DNA of 64,000 bases from Sphagnum compactum (taxonomy: Eukaryota > Bryophyta > Sphagnopsida > Sphagnales). The notes under the pieces were generated by a model. It searched no databases. It had not been told where the DNA came from and saw only the letters and a program-made list of their open reading frames with translations. The stretch spans positions 9,110,271 through 9,174,270 of the forward strand of contig OZ234499.1 of assembly GCA_965153455.1 (NCBI GenBank). The letters run 5' to 3'. This document shows positions 1 to 13,080 of this stretch, in pieces (position 1 is the stretch's first letter; every line of letters begins with the position of its first letter). The position numbers and the translations under genes were made by a program.

Positions 1-568
1 ACAGGGGAGGCTGGTGCTAGATGATCGTTTCTTGTGACCCATGATTATTGTTAGTCTAACAATAACTTCCACCATACTTCTCTGAGTTCCATTTAAGTCT
101 TCATCTTTCTATCTAAAGAACTCAACCTACGTCTAGAGGATTTCAATTTGAGCTTTCTCTCACTTCTCTTAGATATGCAAGTTCATAGCTTGAATGCAAT
201 CTATAGAATGTACAAGGGCCTTCAAACTCTTCTTTGTTGCATCCACCAACTTTTGTTGAACAACAAAATATTTCCTATGAACCCCTATGTTGCAAATGGG
301 ACATCTATTCGAGGCTAGTCCTTTTGGAATATCATCATATGACACTACAAATTTTACAATTGCATGACTTGCATTACTATTAGATTTTGGTGGACAAAAT
401 CCAATTGATTCACTACAAGCATGCTATGAACATGCTAAAATTGTGGTGCATGTGAGGTTGCTGCCTTCTTTGTTGCATTTTTCACTACCTCAAGTGTAAT
501 AGGGCTTTATGAAGGACAATCATGATGTTTACGATCTATTCCATTCTAATGAATTGCTACTTTGATTG
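1..568. other. AT-rich stretch without a gene
   Basis: No intact gene is visible. The minus strand around 170-300 gives a short helical stretch (residues like QQKLVDATKKSLKALVHSI) that could be the far C-terminal end of the transposon ORF1 remnant lying at 569-1130. The link is only by position and strand, with no diagnostic motif. Confidence 0.35.
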
Positions 569-1130
569 CTATAGAATTATTTTCATGAAGCTGCCACCAA
601 CATTAAACATGGTATACATTGGCTTTGGATAGTTGTTTGGAGATGGATCAAAATCTTCATGCATGGTGGATCCATGACCATTTACACCTTTTAATTCTTG
701 AGGAAACACATGGTTGTACATCTTGTCATTGGGATCCATGAAGTCCTTGGAGTGTGTTCGTTGGAATATGGGCTTAATGTTCACGAATGCATCTATCATT
801 TCATTGGTATTTTTGTTGAATACTCTAGGTGGATTCATCACAATTTTATCAAGAGGAAGCATGTTCCAAAAAAATTCTTTATGACTTGTTCCAACCATGT
901 ATTTTCATATTTGTTTGTAATCACTGTAGATTGTGGCCCACTTCTCCTTGCAATCAAGCCCATTTCAAATGTGTATGTTGTGTCCGAATCCCATCACAAC
1001 TATAGAATGTTTTTTTTACATTTCATGATTGCACTTTCAAATTAATCTTGTGAATCAACTACATCCAATGAAGCAATATGTTCATCTTTTTATTTGGCCA
1101 AAACAAGGGTTACAATTTGTTGGTGCTCCC
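569..1130 (-). pseudogene. Myb/SANT-like ORF1 remnant of a PIF/Harbinger transposon
   Basis: Minus-strand remnant of the DNA-binding accessory protein (ORF1) that partners the transposase in PIF/Harbinger elements. Reading from 1130 down, one frame starts with NWEHQQIVTLVLAK, then DEHIASLDVVDSQD. This matches, block for block, the better-preserved copy near 16.4-16.6 kb (NWEHGEILAFIQAKKKEHEASLVEVDGQ). Stops and frameshifts interrupt the middle. The reading frame at 569-898 then continues with KEFFWNMLPLDK and PPRVFNKNTNEMIDAF followed by IKPIFQRTHSKDFMDP. That corresponds to the RPxxxPSHxxD block seen downstream of the trihelix-like domain in this family. No flanking terminal repeats were found and no transposase partner is visible within 1 kb. 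The family call rests on motif order remembered for Myb/SANT-like transposon ORF1 proteins, plus the within-window similarity. Confidence 0.65.
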
Positions 1131-3059
1131 AATTGGGTTGTTTGGGTTTTTCAATGGGTTTTATTTCATTGACAAAATCATTGAACCCATGTGCCTTTCT
1201 TTTACCCTTACTTTGTTCTTATTTTTAATGGTGCACTAGGTTGAACAGAAATACCATTATTGACTTCAAGAATACCTATGATTTCCATTTGTTTTTGTTT
1301 ATGTCCATGTTTTTGGTACTAATGTTCCTTTTTTTTTTTGGTTTGCATGCAAGAACTACAAAAAACCATGGACAAATATAATAGCATACTTGGCCAAGAG
1401 CCTTCATCATCATCACCATAGGCATCATCGATGCCATGTGTTTCCATGTGTGTTTATTGTTACAATGAACTTACTATTGTGCGACACAAGATTGCACTTG
1501 TTGTTGCAAAAAAATTACATGAGTTTATTTTTACTCTTATGAAAGGTTATTCCTATTATCATGTGCAAGAATGATGCACAATTCTTTTTGCTCTTGTGAA
1601 GTGTTGTTGACACTATTGTTGCACGCAAAAATGCCACATGATTATTGTTGTTGCTATAAAATCTTGTTATTACAAAATCTTGTTGTTGTTACCCTTAAAG
1701 ATGAAAATTTTTTTTATTGTTGTGCATGCAAGAACATTACAAGCCTCCTATTCTTCTAGTGAAGTGTCATTGCCATTGTTGTCATGTGTGAAAACGTCAA
1801 AATCTAAAGTTGACATTATGTCTTCAAAGTTGCATAGGGGTAACAAGTGGGACTACCAACTTACCAAGTTATTTGGTAGATTTTTATATGTTAGTTAACA
1901 TTATAATTTCATAATAAATTACAAGTTTTTGTTAGATTTGGTGGTAGTTATATTTAGTGCTACCACTAATTTATTTTAGCATGCCACATTAGCATCCACA
2001 CAAAATAGAAAGTTATTTAACGTTGTATGTGTAGACGACAAGCTAAATTTGACATTTCTACCTTCGAATTCGAATTATCTATGAGTTAGTTCAAAGTTTG
2101 GCCTTAACTTAATATTATAACCCTTGTCCATATACAAATAGGGTTAAAATAAATGAAGCATCAGCCCATTTGGTTCAAAAGTGTACACATTGAGCAACTA
2201 TTGCGTAGACCATGTTAACACCCAATGGGTAAGCACAAGGTAGCAACTACTTAATTGACATGTGTGATGACAAACAACATCACCTTTGCCACATAAGTTG
2301 CAAAAAAAATTATTAAATTCATTGCAATTCATGTGTGCGAGCCTTTTCTTTCTAGACATTGGTGCATTTTTTAATTTCATTTTTAAAAGCAAAGCATGTT
2401 ATAATCATAGCACTTGACTAAAATAAAAGGTTGGGTTGTTGCATACTTAAGGTACGAATTAGTGTTATGAATGAACATAGTTCTTGACCCCAAAGTTTTG
2501 AAAATTCTTACCCTCATTAATAAAGATGATCATTTTTATGAATAACATTTGCTCCCACTCAAGCAATGTGTGTGTGATAAGGTTTATGGCCACAAAAGGT
2601 TAACAACAAAAAAGTTTGTTCACAATGTTTCATTTTTTTTTCTATTTGTAGTTTTTTTTCAATCAAGGTTTGTAACAAAGTTGTCAAAACATTATACCAA
2701 TATGTGTCCAAGTTCACTATGTGTTTCACTAGATTTTGAATCAACTTGAACAAGTTTACCATGGTAAAAATGATTAGCCCATAATGAATTGGGACTAATT
2801 GTTACAGACAAGTGAATTCATTGATAATATTCGCTAATAGTTAATTCAATCAGTTAGCCTTTTAGTTCGTAACTAAATTAAACACATAAAAACAAAAAAA
2901 TTAGGTTAATACAACTAGGAAATTAAGTCACCTAAACCCACGAACTTAAGGTGCAAATGTGAAAGTTTAAATCTTTTGTTTCCCCTCACCTCCATGCTTA
3001 AAGAGCAAGTCTTTAATTCATTGATCACTATTTAAATGTGTGATATGATTTGTAATGAC
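1131..3059. other. AT-rich gene-free stretch
   Basis: Only short reading frames occur, many beginning at non-ATG codons and with biased composition (for example 1571-1898, Cys/Val/Leu-rich from TTG repeats). No domain, RNA gene or terminal repeat is recognised. Confidence 0.6.
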
Positions 3060-4030
3060 ATATTATTATGCACATTCTTTTCCTAACCTACTTAGGTATC
3101 TACCCTAAGTATGTTTCCTACTTATGTTACCTTACCTTACATACTACATAGCTTAAGATATTAATATACCACCACTCTAGGCTATTTTAGGTTAATGTAG
3201 GCTACCAAAGTCTACTTGTGGACTACCATAAGCTAAGTTCTTAAATTAGTCATAAGTTAATTATTCCTAAATTAATATAAGTTGCTTTCAACTATTCTGA
3301 AATTATTGTAAGTTATTTTAAACTACCCTAGTACATGTGTGAACTAATAAGGCAAGTTATTATGCTAATCCTAAGTAAATTATTCCTAGGTTAATGTAAC
3401 TTATTTTAAGTTATTCCTAGGTTAATGTAAATTATTTTAAACTACTCAAATTTATGTGTGAAATACCATAAAGCAAGTTTATATGTTATTTTTAAGTAGG
3501 TTATTCATAAGTTAATGTAAATTATTCAAGTTAATTCTTACATTAATGTAGGCTACCTTAAGTTATTATTAGGTTATTGTATTTTTTCATTTTAAATTAT
3601 TTTACCTTGGGTTAATTTTTATTATTTTAGACATTTTACATTAGGTTACATTCAACTATTCCACCTTTGGTTATTTTAGGTTATGTAACCTTAAGCTAAA
3701 ATATTACCTAGGGTATAATAAATTAAAATAATTCAAAGTATAATCTAAAATAGACAAAAATAGCATGGGGTAAAATATTTAAAAATAACATAAGATAAAA
3801 TAACCTAAAATAACCTAAAATAAAATAGTGAAAAATAACCTAAGGTAAAATAACTTAGAATCCCTTAAGGTGGAATAGCCTTAAATAGTCAATGACAACT
3901 TAAGGTGGAATATTCAAGAATAACCTAGGGTAAAAAAAATTAAAATTACATAAGGTAAACAATCTTAAAATAACTTAAAATATAATAACCTAAGGTATAA
4001 TCTAAGGTACATTAACCTAAATTGTTGTTT
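3060..4030. repeat. Degenerate low-complexity repeat block with internal inversion
   Basis: About 1 kb built from short degenerate words. Up to about 3690 the top strand is dominated by GGTTATTTTAGGTTAATGTA-type words (for example around 3400, 3420, 3660). After about 3700 it switches to the reverse complement, AACCTAAAATAACC-type words (3790-4020). The switch point carries a short dyad, GGTTA-TG-TAACC, flanked by TTTTA and TAAAA. The block is therefore an imperfect long inverted repeat. No coding potential is seen. Confidence 0.75.
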
Positions 4031-4059
4031 TTAACATTAAAGAAAATTTATTTATTATA

Positions 4060-4400
4060 GTGACTTATTTCAATTAATAATGAATTATGTCAATTAATAC
4101 TGAAACATGATAATTACATAATGATCCTATAGTGACATAACTTTAAACAAGTTGAAATGATTTGGGCATTGTGAATTTAGTTTTAAAATCTCATAATGAT
4201 TTGAATCTACTGAATTGCTGAAGTGTATTTATTTTAATAACTTAATTTAATTAATAATGAATTATGTCAATTAATAATGAAACGTGATGATTACATAATG
4301 ATCCTATAATGAGATAAATTTAAATAAATTGAAATGACTTGGGTAGAGTGAATGTATTTCACTTTAAGGTCTCATAATGATTTAGGTTAATGAATTGCAC
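4060..4400. repeat. Tandem dimer, about 177-bp unit
   Basis: Two adjacent near-copies. The word TGAATTATGTCAATTAATA starts at 4081 and again at 4258, an offset of 177. It is followed in both copies by GATTACATAATGATCCTATA (or AATTACATAA...), AAATTGAAATGA and TCTCATAATGATTT. The copies differ by scattered substitutions, so the duplication is not recent. Confidence 0.85.
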
Positions 4401-7400
4401 CCCACTTTTGGACTAGTGAAAGTTATTGAAAAAATGACATTAAGAAAATAATTCATAACATCAAATATAGTTATATTTGTTTTTCTTTTACAAATGTTGT
4501 CTGGAATGTTGGTTGATTGGGGATGTTTTGTGAAAATGTAAACGATATGCTTAATTATATAAAATAGTAATTGCCACATGGTCTTAGGGTGTGGACCTTG
4601 AATTGCATCCAATGATTCAATAGGACTTGAGATGTTGTAGTATCTTTTGGGGTGTTTTTGGTTCACTATGCATGACCCCCTCTTGGCCAAGAGAAAATTG
4701 ATATTGATGTTGTGTTTTAATACAAAATAGTTTTGACATGTCACGAAATTGAATGAAAACAAATAGAATATTCCAATTGATTTATGGTTGCCCCCTAGAA
4801 TGGGTTTTTGTACCAATGTTGGGTGGTTATCAAAAATAAGGAAAGACCCATAAGGTTTTAAAAGGCTCTTAGGGTTCATACCTACAATTTTCAAATTTTG
4901 AACAATTAACGTTTGATATATGACCACAATTTTCAAACAATTTTTAAAAAAAACATTTTTATAACAATTCCTTTCATGAATTCATAGGTTCTTTGACAAT
5001 TCTTTCAATAAACTTCCCTTGGAATGGAAAATATTTACAAAACCAAATCCCACCAAACATTGGTTTGTAATAACCTATTAATATTGCCAACAATATGTAG
5101 ATGATCATTGCCCTTTTAGTATATAAGCCCTAGGTTTCTATTGTTTGGCATATTACCCATCTAATGTAAAAAACATTAATTATTTTATCAACAACAAACT
5201 TGTTGATCCAAGTATTCCTAGATCCCATTATGTATTGACAACTTGAGTGCATTATGTAGTAATAACTTATATGTGGTGCTCACAAGAGTAATGATGGATT
5301 CCACATTTGCACTTTCTTTGCACATCCCATCAAGCAAGCAAGCATTCCTCATTATGTGATTCTTGTGGATGGACTTCATGTTCAAATGTTCAAAATAGTT
5401 TATACAATAGTAGTGGCTTGGGAAACAATGAAATAATAATAGTTGTAAAAAGAATTTTGTGTGATTCATTGTTGTGAGTGTGGGTGAGCTTTCTTATGTT
5501 TCAATGAGAATTCATGAAGGATTTGGACTTGGATGTGGAGAAGAAGTTTTTTCTTTTGTTTTGATTGTTATTTCTTGGTTTCTTAGCTTCAATAAAAAAA
5601 AATTATGTTTTTTTCCCCTTTGCTTTTAGGATTGTAATTGATTTCTCCCACATGCATTAGTGTGGAGTTTCCACGAATGTTATTTTTTTCATGTAATAAA
5701 GTGGTTTTTTTGGTCATTAATTCAAAGGGGAGAATCTAGTGACACGCTTTAGGCAATTAGTGTACAATATGTGGTCAATTTCCATTTTTGGAATAAAAAC
5801 AAGGAATGTTGGAGCCTCATGCTTTTGTTGTTTTTGTGTCCTTCATTAGTGAATATGTGATTCAATAGTGTTTACAAAGATATAATGTTATTGTTGTTAT
5901 TGCTTTTGTTTCTTCTTTGAAGAACTTTATAGATTAATTCATGATATGTTCTTTTCCCAAGGTGTTATGACAAGTGAAGTTATGGTAAAAGGTCGCCCCA
6001 AGAATGGAATGTGGCATGAAGGTTGTGTTGAACTTGAAAAATAGGAACACTTGCTAAGATAAAAGGGTTGCATAATGTGGATTACAAGGTTGGATGGTTT
6101 AGGGAAATCAACATTGGCATGTATTCTTGAATGTTGTTTGATGCCCAAAGGGAAGTTTAGGTATGTCTTAGATGGGGGACAACATGCGCCATTGCTTGAC
6201 CAATAATTTAGGGTTTTCAACAGTAGATTGAAGAAAAAATAGTAGATGTGTTACAAAGGTAACCTTGTTGTTTGCAAATGTAAGATTCATAATTATTGTC
6301 AACTTCATTTATCAATACAAGAGAAATAGAGGTTTTGCAAAGCCTTAGTTGAACACAACACGTTTGTGGAGGTGTACATGAAAATGTCTTTGCATGTGTT
6401 GTAAAGGTAGGGATTATAAAAGTTTGTATAAGTTATCAAGAATGGGAGTGTTAAAATGATTCATTTATATCAATGATCTTTAGGAAATGCTTGAAAATCT
6501 TAATATTGACATTGGGCAACAAATGTGACAAGAGATTTTATTTTACCAAATTGCATGGCCCATATTTTGATCATTGATTTGGAATTAAATGGATTTTTCA
6601 AAGGCCAAATTGTTGACGATGCAAAGTTTATGTCACAAGTAAAGTGGATGTTATGTTCCATTTGGTGAACATTTGGAGATTTTGGGCAACTTCCATGAAG
6701 TGTGCATATGAATGATAGTCAATGAATATGAACAACATGCAATTGTCCTTCATGATTGTCATTGGTTGGTTTTACCACTTGCAACGGGTTTTTCATTTCA
6801 TATGGGATTGGAGAATGCATATAAGATGTAATGTCATTACAATGTTGCATTTTCAACATTTTTGATAGATTTTTAAATGATTGTGTGGAGGTGAATGGCT
6901 TTTGTAAAGAAAATCATTCAAAACTTTCCATTAACATTGATTAACTCATTTCAAAAGTTGAAATTTTGGTTGGTAAATTATAAATTTTTTAGTTGATCTA
7001 TCAAGTGAGGGCTTGACCCAATTTGCTTAAGAGGTTGAAATTGTTCCCATTGGTAAGTTCCAACAAACATTGAAATGTGTTTTTACAAAATTACTTAGGT
7101 GATTTCAAACTAGATATAATTTTTCACATTCATCAAAAAAAAATTCTATGGATTTTCTTGCATTGTGTTGCCCCTACTAACTTTTGCACTAAAAGAAAAT
7201 ACATTTTTGCAACTATTGTTTGCAATTATTTTGAGTTACATATGACACAATGTTTAACTAATTTTTGTTTTAGTTGTATGTAACATATTATACATACAAG
7301 GTATATTTGATATGCTTGTACATTTTCATCCTTCATGTTCCTATAAAAATTTACATGCACAACTAAATGGCAATCCTTTTATTATGACGCATCCATTTTT

Positions 7401-10370
7401 TAAGGCCAATCATAATTTAACAACACATGGCATTTAAAGCCATTTTGACATTTAGTGTTTTTAATTAATTAATCAAATATAAATTGTTCAATTTAGGGTT
7501 TATAGGATGTTGACATGTGACACTTAGGAAGGTAGTTAGGTAAATAAATGGGCCTAGGTAGGTATGCCTCATGTATATAAGTGGATTATTTATATATATA
7601 TGGTTAGAACTTCTTTTGTTAGTTCGTCCCAATTACCACTTGCTTATTGAATTAATGCACTTAGAGAAAAATAATTTACAAACTTCAAATTTATGATAAA
7701 CAATATTGAATAAACATTGCTGTTGCAACTTATGAAGATGCAACAAGGGTAGAAATGCTAATAAACACTCATAAATCTATGGACATTATTTTTCCTATTT
7801 TTGGATCTCCCACAAATTTTGTAGTCTTCTACCTAACACATCCAAAGCCACAAAATTTGTTCAAATTGGTTTCGAAATGAGCAAGATATGCCCTTTGGAA
7901 ATGAAGGGGGTCAATGTTTGGTTTAAGCACATACAAATAGTTTGAATTTTAAAGTTGAAGTTTTTTTTTCATTGTTCCATTGTTTCTGCACTTTAAAGAA
8001 CTTTTAGAAAGCTTTAGATGGTGCATGCAAGGTTTTTAAAATCATTCAAACGAAAAAAACATTGAGGAAAATAGAGTTTGAAAGTAAGAATGACTTTTTT
8101 TTTTTCATTAACTTGAATGAACTTGATTTTTTTTTTAAAAAAAATTTGAACTTTTAAAATATTGTAAACCTTTCATGAACACACCCATGGCCACAAATGT
8201 TTTTCAAAAAGAACAGAAATTAACCAGATTTGGTAAGTGTCAAGTGGTAAGGTAACATGCAATGATGGGCATGTTTACCTTAATTATACCTAGTTATTAC
8301 AAACAAACTACTATTTAATGTTAGATATGAGACCTATTAATTATACTACATATTTAAAATAATAATAGCCAATGGGTAATAAAATAATATTATTATCATC
8401 ATTAACTTATAATACTAATATAAATAAATAAATAAAAGCATTTCTATCTTACACACACTTAGACTTCAACTTAATACTTGTTAATTAATTCCCTAGCTTA
8501 GCAATTTTCGTGGCACATATGTTAGGCCATGTGGTGTTTTTCCCCCTTTTTTATCCCAATTTTTTTCTTTTTACAAAAAACCACAAATTTCACAACGCCC
8601 CCCTCCCCCCCCCCCCCCCCCCCCAACATGAAAAGATACATGGGGCATTTAAAAAAGTTTTGAGGGTTTAAAATTATTTTATCCATTTTTTTATAAAAAA
8701 TTCCCTTGAATTTAAACTCTTCAAAAAGAAAAATAAAAATTTTCAAACGAAATTCACAAATCAAATTCAAAAATAAAATAGGTTTCTACTTACCAAATTT
8801 AATTTATCTTATTTAAATGTATTTGAAAATTGGATGTTAAAAATATGAAAAATATGAATATAAATTATTTATGCCTATTTCTAGAAAATTTAAAACAATT
8901 ATTTAAAATAAATTGAATTTTCATTTATGAAATTCATTTAGCAAATGAAATTCATGAAATTAAAAAAATCATTATCAAAATAGTTAGTAAAAAACACCTT
9001 AGAACATTAAATTTTGATTTTATGTACACCCCATACCTTACCTTATAAAATGTATAGGGTGTTCAGATCACTTAAATTACATTGGTTGCCATTTGTGCAA
9101 CTACTTATATATCTAATACCATATTTGCACAAACCAAGTGTAAAAATCATTCATTTCAAAAGACAAAGAAACAACTAGTCACACTATAATTGTGAAGATG
9201 ATTAAATATCATCTAAAATTTAAATATAATTATATATGCAACCTTATGTAATTGTATGTGACATCTAGTTGCATCCAATTGCAAGTGGGTAGGTTACAAA
9301 TAACATGGATTTTTCTAACTAGTGTTGGTGCTTTCTTTTTGAATATTATTAAAGCTTGTGTAAAGAAGTCTATTGGTTTATTGTTGCTTTAATAAATCCA
9401 CCAAGATCGACATCAACCCCATTCCTTTAAGCACCTTCCACAAGTTTGGAAAGTTTAAGACTTGAATGTAAATGTGTTTAAATAGCAACACAAATATTCT
9501 TTTCATTACATCAACAAACGCTTTTTATTTGGTTATTAATTGTTTTTTTCACACTAGACCACAAATTTATCTAGTGCAACTATGGTGGACATTTCAATGG
9601 AGCTTGGAAGCAGTGTACTTGGAACAACCAAATGGAATGTAGCAATGACTTTCGCTTGGAATCTCACCTCAAACACATGTTTAAAAGATTAAAACTAACA
9701 ACGGTTTGAGCTTTTGAAACACAAACCATCATAACTCCTCTATTTCTTCATTTCCATGTCCAAAACCAACTTCAACTTTTCAAAACAAACAAAAAAAAAA
9801 CCTTCCTTAGTAGATATAGATTCCATATATATAATATTTCTTAAAAAACTAATTTTTTTGTTAAAAGAATTGTAGTCTTACTCATCTAGAATTGTCTTAG
9901 TCCCTTTACTAATTTTCACAACTTAGTGGCCATATTAAGCTCAATAAATGTGAGATTTGAACTTAGAGACCCTGATCTAGTCTAAGCATTGAATTTGGTG
10001 TTTCAAGTTTTTTTTTTCTTTTAATACATGTTTTGAATAACTTTTTTACCATATTTTGTGATGTTGCTCAAGTAGTGATTATTGATAAGTATAATATTTA
10101 GCCAAATTTGGCAATATTCAAAATATGAAAGTAGCAAATCCTGAGCATCCTTTCATATCGTAGGCAATTGTGGTGAATTTTGGTGATTTTCTTTTCCTTT
10201 TTTTGATAATTAAAAAAAGGAATTTGTGACAGAATATTCTTTTTTCCCCAAAAAAATTCCACAAAATGGCGAAAATTTGCCATGAATAAAATCACTACAT
10301 GGGATGTTCCTAATAATTAGGAATAGTTTAAATGAATTTTGGGATTTTTTATCATGGTGACATTGTGGGT
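4401..10370. other. Long AT-rich gene-free stretch with a 20-C tract
   Basis: No gene is recognised. The longest frame (minus, 4382-4936) opens at a TTG codon. Its protein is Ile/Phe/Asn-rich and matches nothing I know. A run of 20 cytosines lies at 8605-8624, directly after a CCCCCCT (8598-8604); on the minus strand it is a poly-G tract. Dinucleotide-rich TATATATA occurs near 7590. The rest looks like unconstrained AT-rich DNA, probably old transposon sequence beyond recognition. Confidence 0.55.
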
Positions 10371-10700
10371 GCTGGTTCACCCAAGGCTTCCAATAGGTGC
10401 CGGGTTACATTAAGGTCATGGTATTGCCCTTCCCCATTGTGTTGAGTGTGTCGCTAAGCTCACTCCGAGGGGCTCTCACCTCGTGCATTACTGAACATAA
10501 TGGTCAGGGGGCTTGACCATTCCATACTACATAATACATTACTATGATGAGCCTGGTAGACTTTAAGCCTACCTCCCACTCTTGATTAGTTGATTTATGC
10601 AACTTGATTAGTGGATCCCCTCTGAGAGCCTAATTGAGTAAAATCTATGATTAGTCTAGGATGAGATTATTAGCCTAGCACCAAATCAAAACCTTCACAA
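10371..10700. other. GC-richer island with a perfect hairpin, function unknown
   Basis: This stretch stands out from the surrounding AT-rich DNA by composition. It contains a perfect 8-bp inverted repeat, AATGGTCA (10499-10506) and TGACCATT (10514-10521), around the loop GGGGGCT. No reading frame of note crosses it. It may be part of a transposable element, but no termini are identified. Confidence 0.4.
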
Positions 10701-10817
10701 CACAATCATTTGTTTGCTTGCTCTAAAGCATGTCATTGCACTTCTCCATGATTTGCCTTCACTTTTGGTTGGAGGCTTGAAAGGGGATTGTGATTTACCC
10801 ACATGTTGGAATTCTTA

Positions 10818-10822
10818 GATGA

Positions 10823-10853
<31 letters not shown>
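10818..10853 (+). repeat. (GAT)8(GGT)4 microsatellite
   Basis: Eight GAT units followed by four GGT units. They fall in frame in an 84-codon reading frame at 10803-11057, giving eight Asp then four Gly. The frame has no recognised domain and no other sign of being a gene, so only the repeat is annotated. Confidence 0.9.
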
Positions 10854-11402
10854 AGTCATGAATCCACCATGTCCTCTAAATTTAGTTTTCTTCCAATAAA
10901 TCAGTGGACACCTTACTTCATGCCTATTCTATTTGACGATTTCTCCTATCTTTGCTCTTTGGATGTGGGAACAATATCATCCAAGAGGGTTAGACAAGTT
11001 TGTAAAAGGTATTTAGTTATGTCATCCATACCATCATCAGGGTTTGGGGTTTACTAGTAAATTGTCCAGCTTCCCCCCAAGGTCCCACATGTTGTCACAT
11101 TTTATTTTCTAAGAAATTGTAGGAATAATAAATACTTAAATATAAATAAATATAAATTATGTCATCCATACATCCATACTTATATATATTTAAATATTTA
11201 AATAAGTAGCCTCACACTATACAACTCTAATGCCAAATCTCTTAAATACACTACTAACTTACTGTAAGCTCATTTATTTTAAAAAATCATTAAGGATATT
11301 TTAATATGTACAAAAGAAAATCGGTATCACCCAGGCTTGTTTATATAAATATCTTATTAATAGCCTTTTAATACCTACAATAAATTTTTAAAAAAATTTA
11401 AC

Positions 11403-11745
11403 ACATGCTCATTTGCAACTGTCACAATAATAAATTTTTTAAAGCCACATGAAATGATTTTATTGCCACGGACTCATCATATTATTTTTTTTAATAATTT
11501 TTAATTTTTTTTTCAGTACACCAACTTTGCCAATAAAGGGGTGCTACAGCAGGTCCATAATAATTGTTTTTTCTTTGTCACATGCTTGCATTTACAAATA
11601 GTAAAATTTTAAAACCACATTAAAATATTTTTGTACCACAGACTGATTATTATATATAAATATTTATATAATAATAATAATAATAATAAATTTCAGTACA
11701 CGACCTTTACCAGTTGGGGCGTGCTCGGACAATAATAATTCTTTG
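11403..11745. repeat. Tandem dimer, about 180-bp unit
   Basis: Two adjacent degenerate copies. TTTCAGTACAC lies at about 11511 and again at about 11691, 180 bp apart. Each copy starts with CACATGCT, runs through AAAGCCACAT or AAAACCACAT, a CCACGGACT or CCACAGACT word and an AT-rich tract, and ends with GGGGTGCT or GGGCGTGCT followed by CAATAATAATT or CATAATAATT. The unit length is close to that of the unrelated 177-bp dimer at 4.06-4.4 kb. Confidence 0.8.
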
Positions 11746-11838
11746 ATGGGTACAATAATATTTTAAATGAGTACATAAATATACTAAATGGGTACTTCAA
11801 AAAAATTCCTAGGTTAACAATATTTTATTCACAATAAA

Positions 11839-13030
11839 ATGGGCACATTTTATTAAAGCCCATTTTTAAGCCAACTTATCACATAGGCTTCAATTTTATT
11901 ATTTTGTCTTTGAGACATTTTGATGTAAAGCAATGATTTTTATAAAGAATTATTATTGACGTTTTATTTGTTGAATGCACATTTTAATTTATATAAACTA
12001 GAATTAGTAATTTTAAAGCACATTTTCATCATTTTTTCATAGGCTTCAATTCACACCATCTTGTTTTCGAAACATTCAATATGAAGGCATTAAAATGATT
12101 TTAAATTAGCTTCGGGTTTTTAATTTTGAGAGTGTTTATGTTTTTAATTTTAAAATTGGAAGAGCTTATCCCAAGGGGGAACACTTAGTGTAAAATCTGG
12201 GATTTACTTGTGTGAAATGATCATTTTTAAAAGGGGTATAAGATGATTGTCGAAGCTATTTTTTTATCACCCTATTATTATCTATTTTTCAATATATACA
12301 TATTAAAATCACATATATTAATTATAATATATTATTTCAGATTATTAAATACCATATATTATATAATAAAATTGGTTATTTGAATAAAATGTACATTTTA
12401 TAAAATTAATTAACTTATAAATTTTACCCAACAACCAACATAATGCACTTTATATTGTTCCTCACCGATTTTTTTATTTGTTTTTATTAATGTCCCCCCC
12501 TCCCCCTTGAGAGGTTCTCTTTTATCCACTTGTCATTTGTGATGCATTGAAATGTTTTTTGATTAATTTTAGGGGCTTTTGTACAAATCATTTATTTATT
12601 ATAAAATGGGCACATTTTACTTGAACCCAGTTTTTTTATCATTTTTCGTAAGGTTAATTCAAACCAATTTAAACCTTTGAAAGAGACTTAACGTGAAGCG
12701 TTGAAATGCTTGCTAATGAAATTCAAGGTTTGTTTTTCGAATGAAAATATTTTTAATAAGTGAATAGGCATTTTTTATTAGAACCCAAATTTTTTAATCA
12801 ATTATTTGTCATAGGTTTCAATTTATAACATATTTTCTTTTGAGGCATCGAATATAAGTATTTAATGTGAAGCCCTGAAGTGTTTATAATGTTAATTTTG
12901 AAAATGAAAATAAGTGCAAATAGTCTATTTATTATAATATGGGTATATTTTTATTTTAAAAATCAACTTGTCATACGCTTCAATTTATAACATGTTTTAC
13001 CTTTGAGATGTTTAATATGAATTTTTTTTT
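11839..13030. repeat. Degenerate tandem array, unit about 155-162 bp
   Basis: At least five degenerate units share the order GGGCACATTTTA, then ACCCAATTTTT, then CATAGGTTTCAATT, then TTTTGAGGCATT, then AATGTGAAGC-TGAA. The CATAGG(T/C)TTCAATT word lies at about 11884, 12038, 12648 (weaker), 12810 and 12972, so neighbouring units are 154-162 bp apart. A single further copy sits at 18785-18905. The unit length is near that of plant nucleosome-sized satellites, but the array is short and old. Confidence 0.7.
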
Positions 13031-13080
13031 ATTGATCTTTGAAGTTTTGTTTTTAAAATGGTTGCATTTTACTAAAACCT

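Noticed and set aside
4382-4936. 184-codon minus-strand frame in the AT desert
   Set aside because: Starts at TTG, Ile/Asn/Phe-rich from AT bias, and no recognised motif. Kept only as a note.
5939-6220. Possible NB-ARC fragment (a GLGKSTL-like reading on the plus strand near 6100)
   Set aside because: The P-loop-like string is isolated, has a stop just upstream, and has no other NB-ARC motif near it.
8522-8770. 82-codon frame with a Gly run
   Set aside because: It is the translation of the C20 homopolymer and flanking A/T runs.
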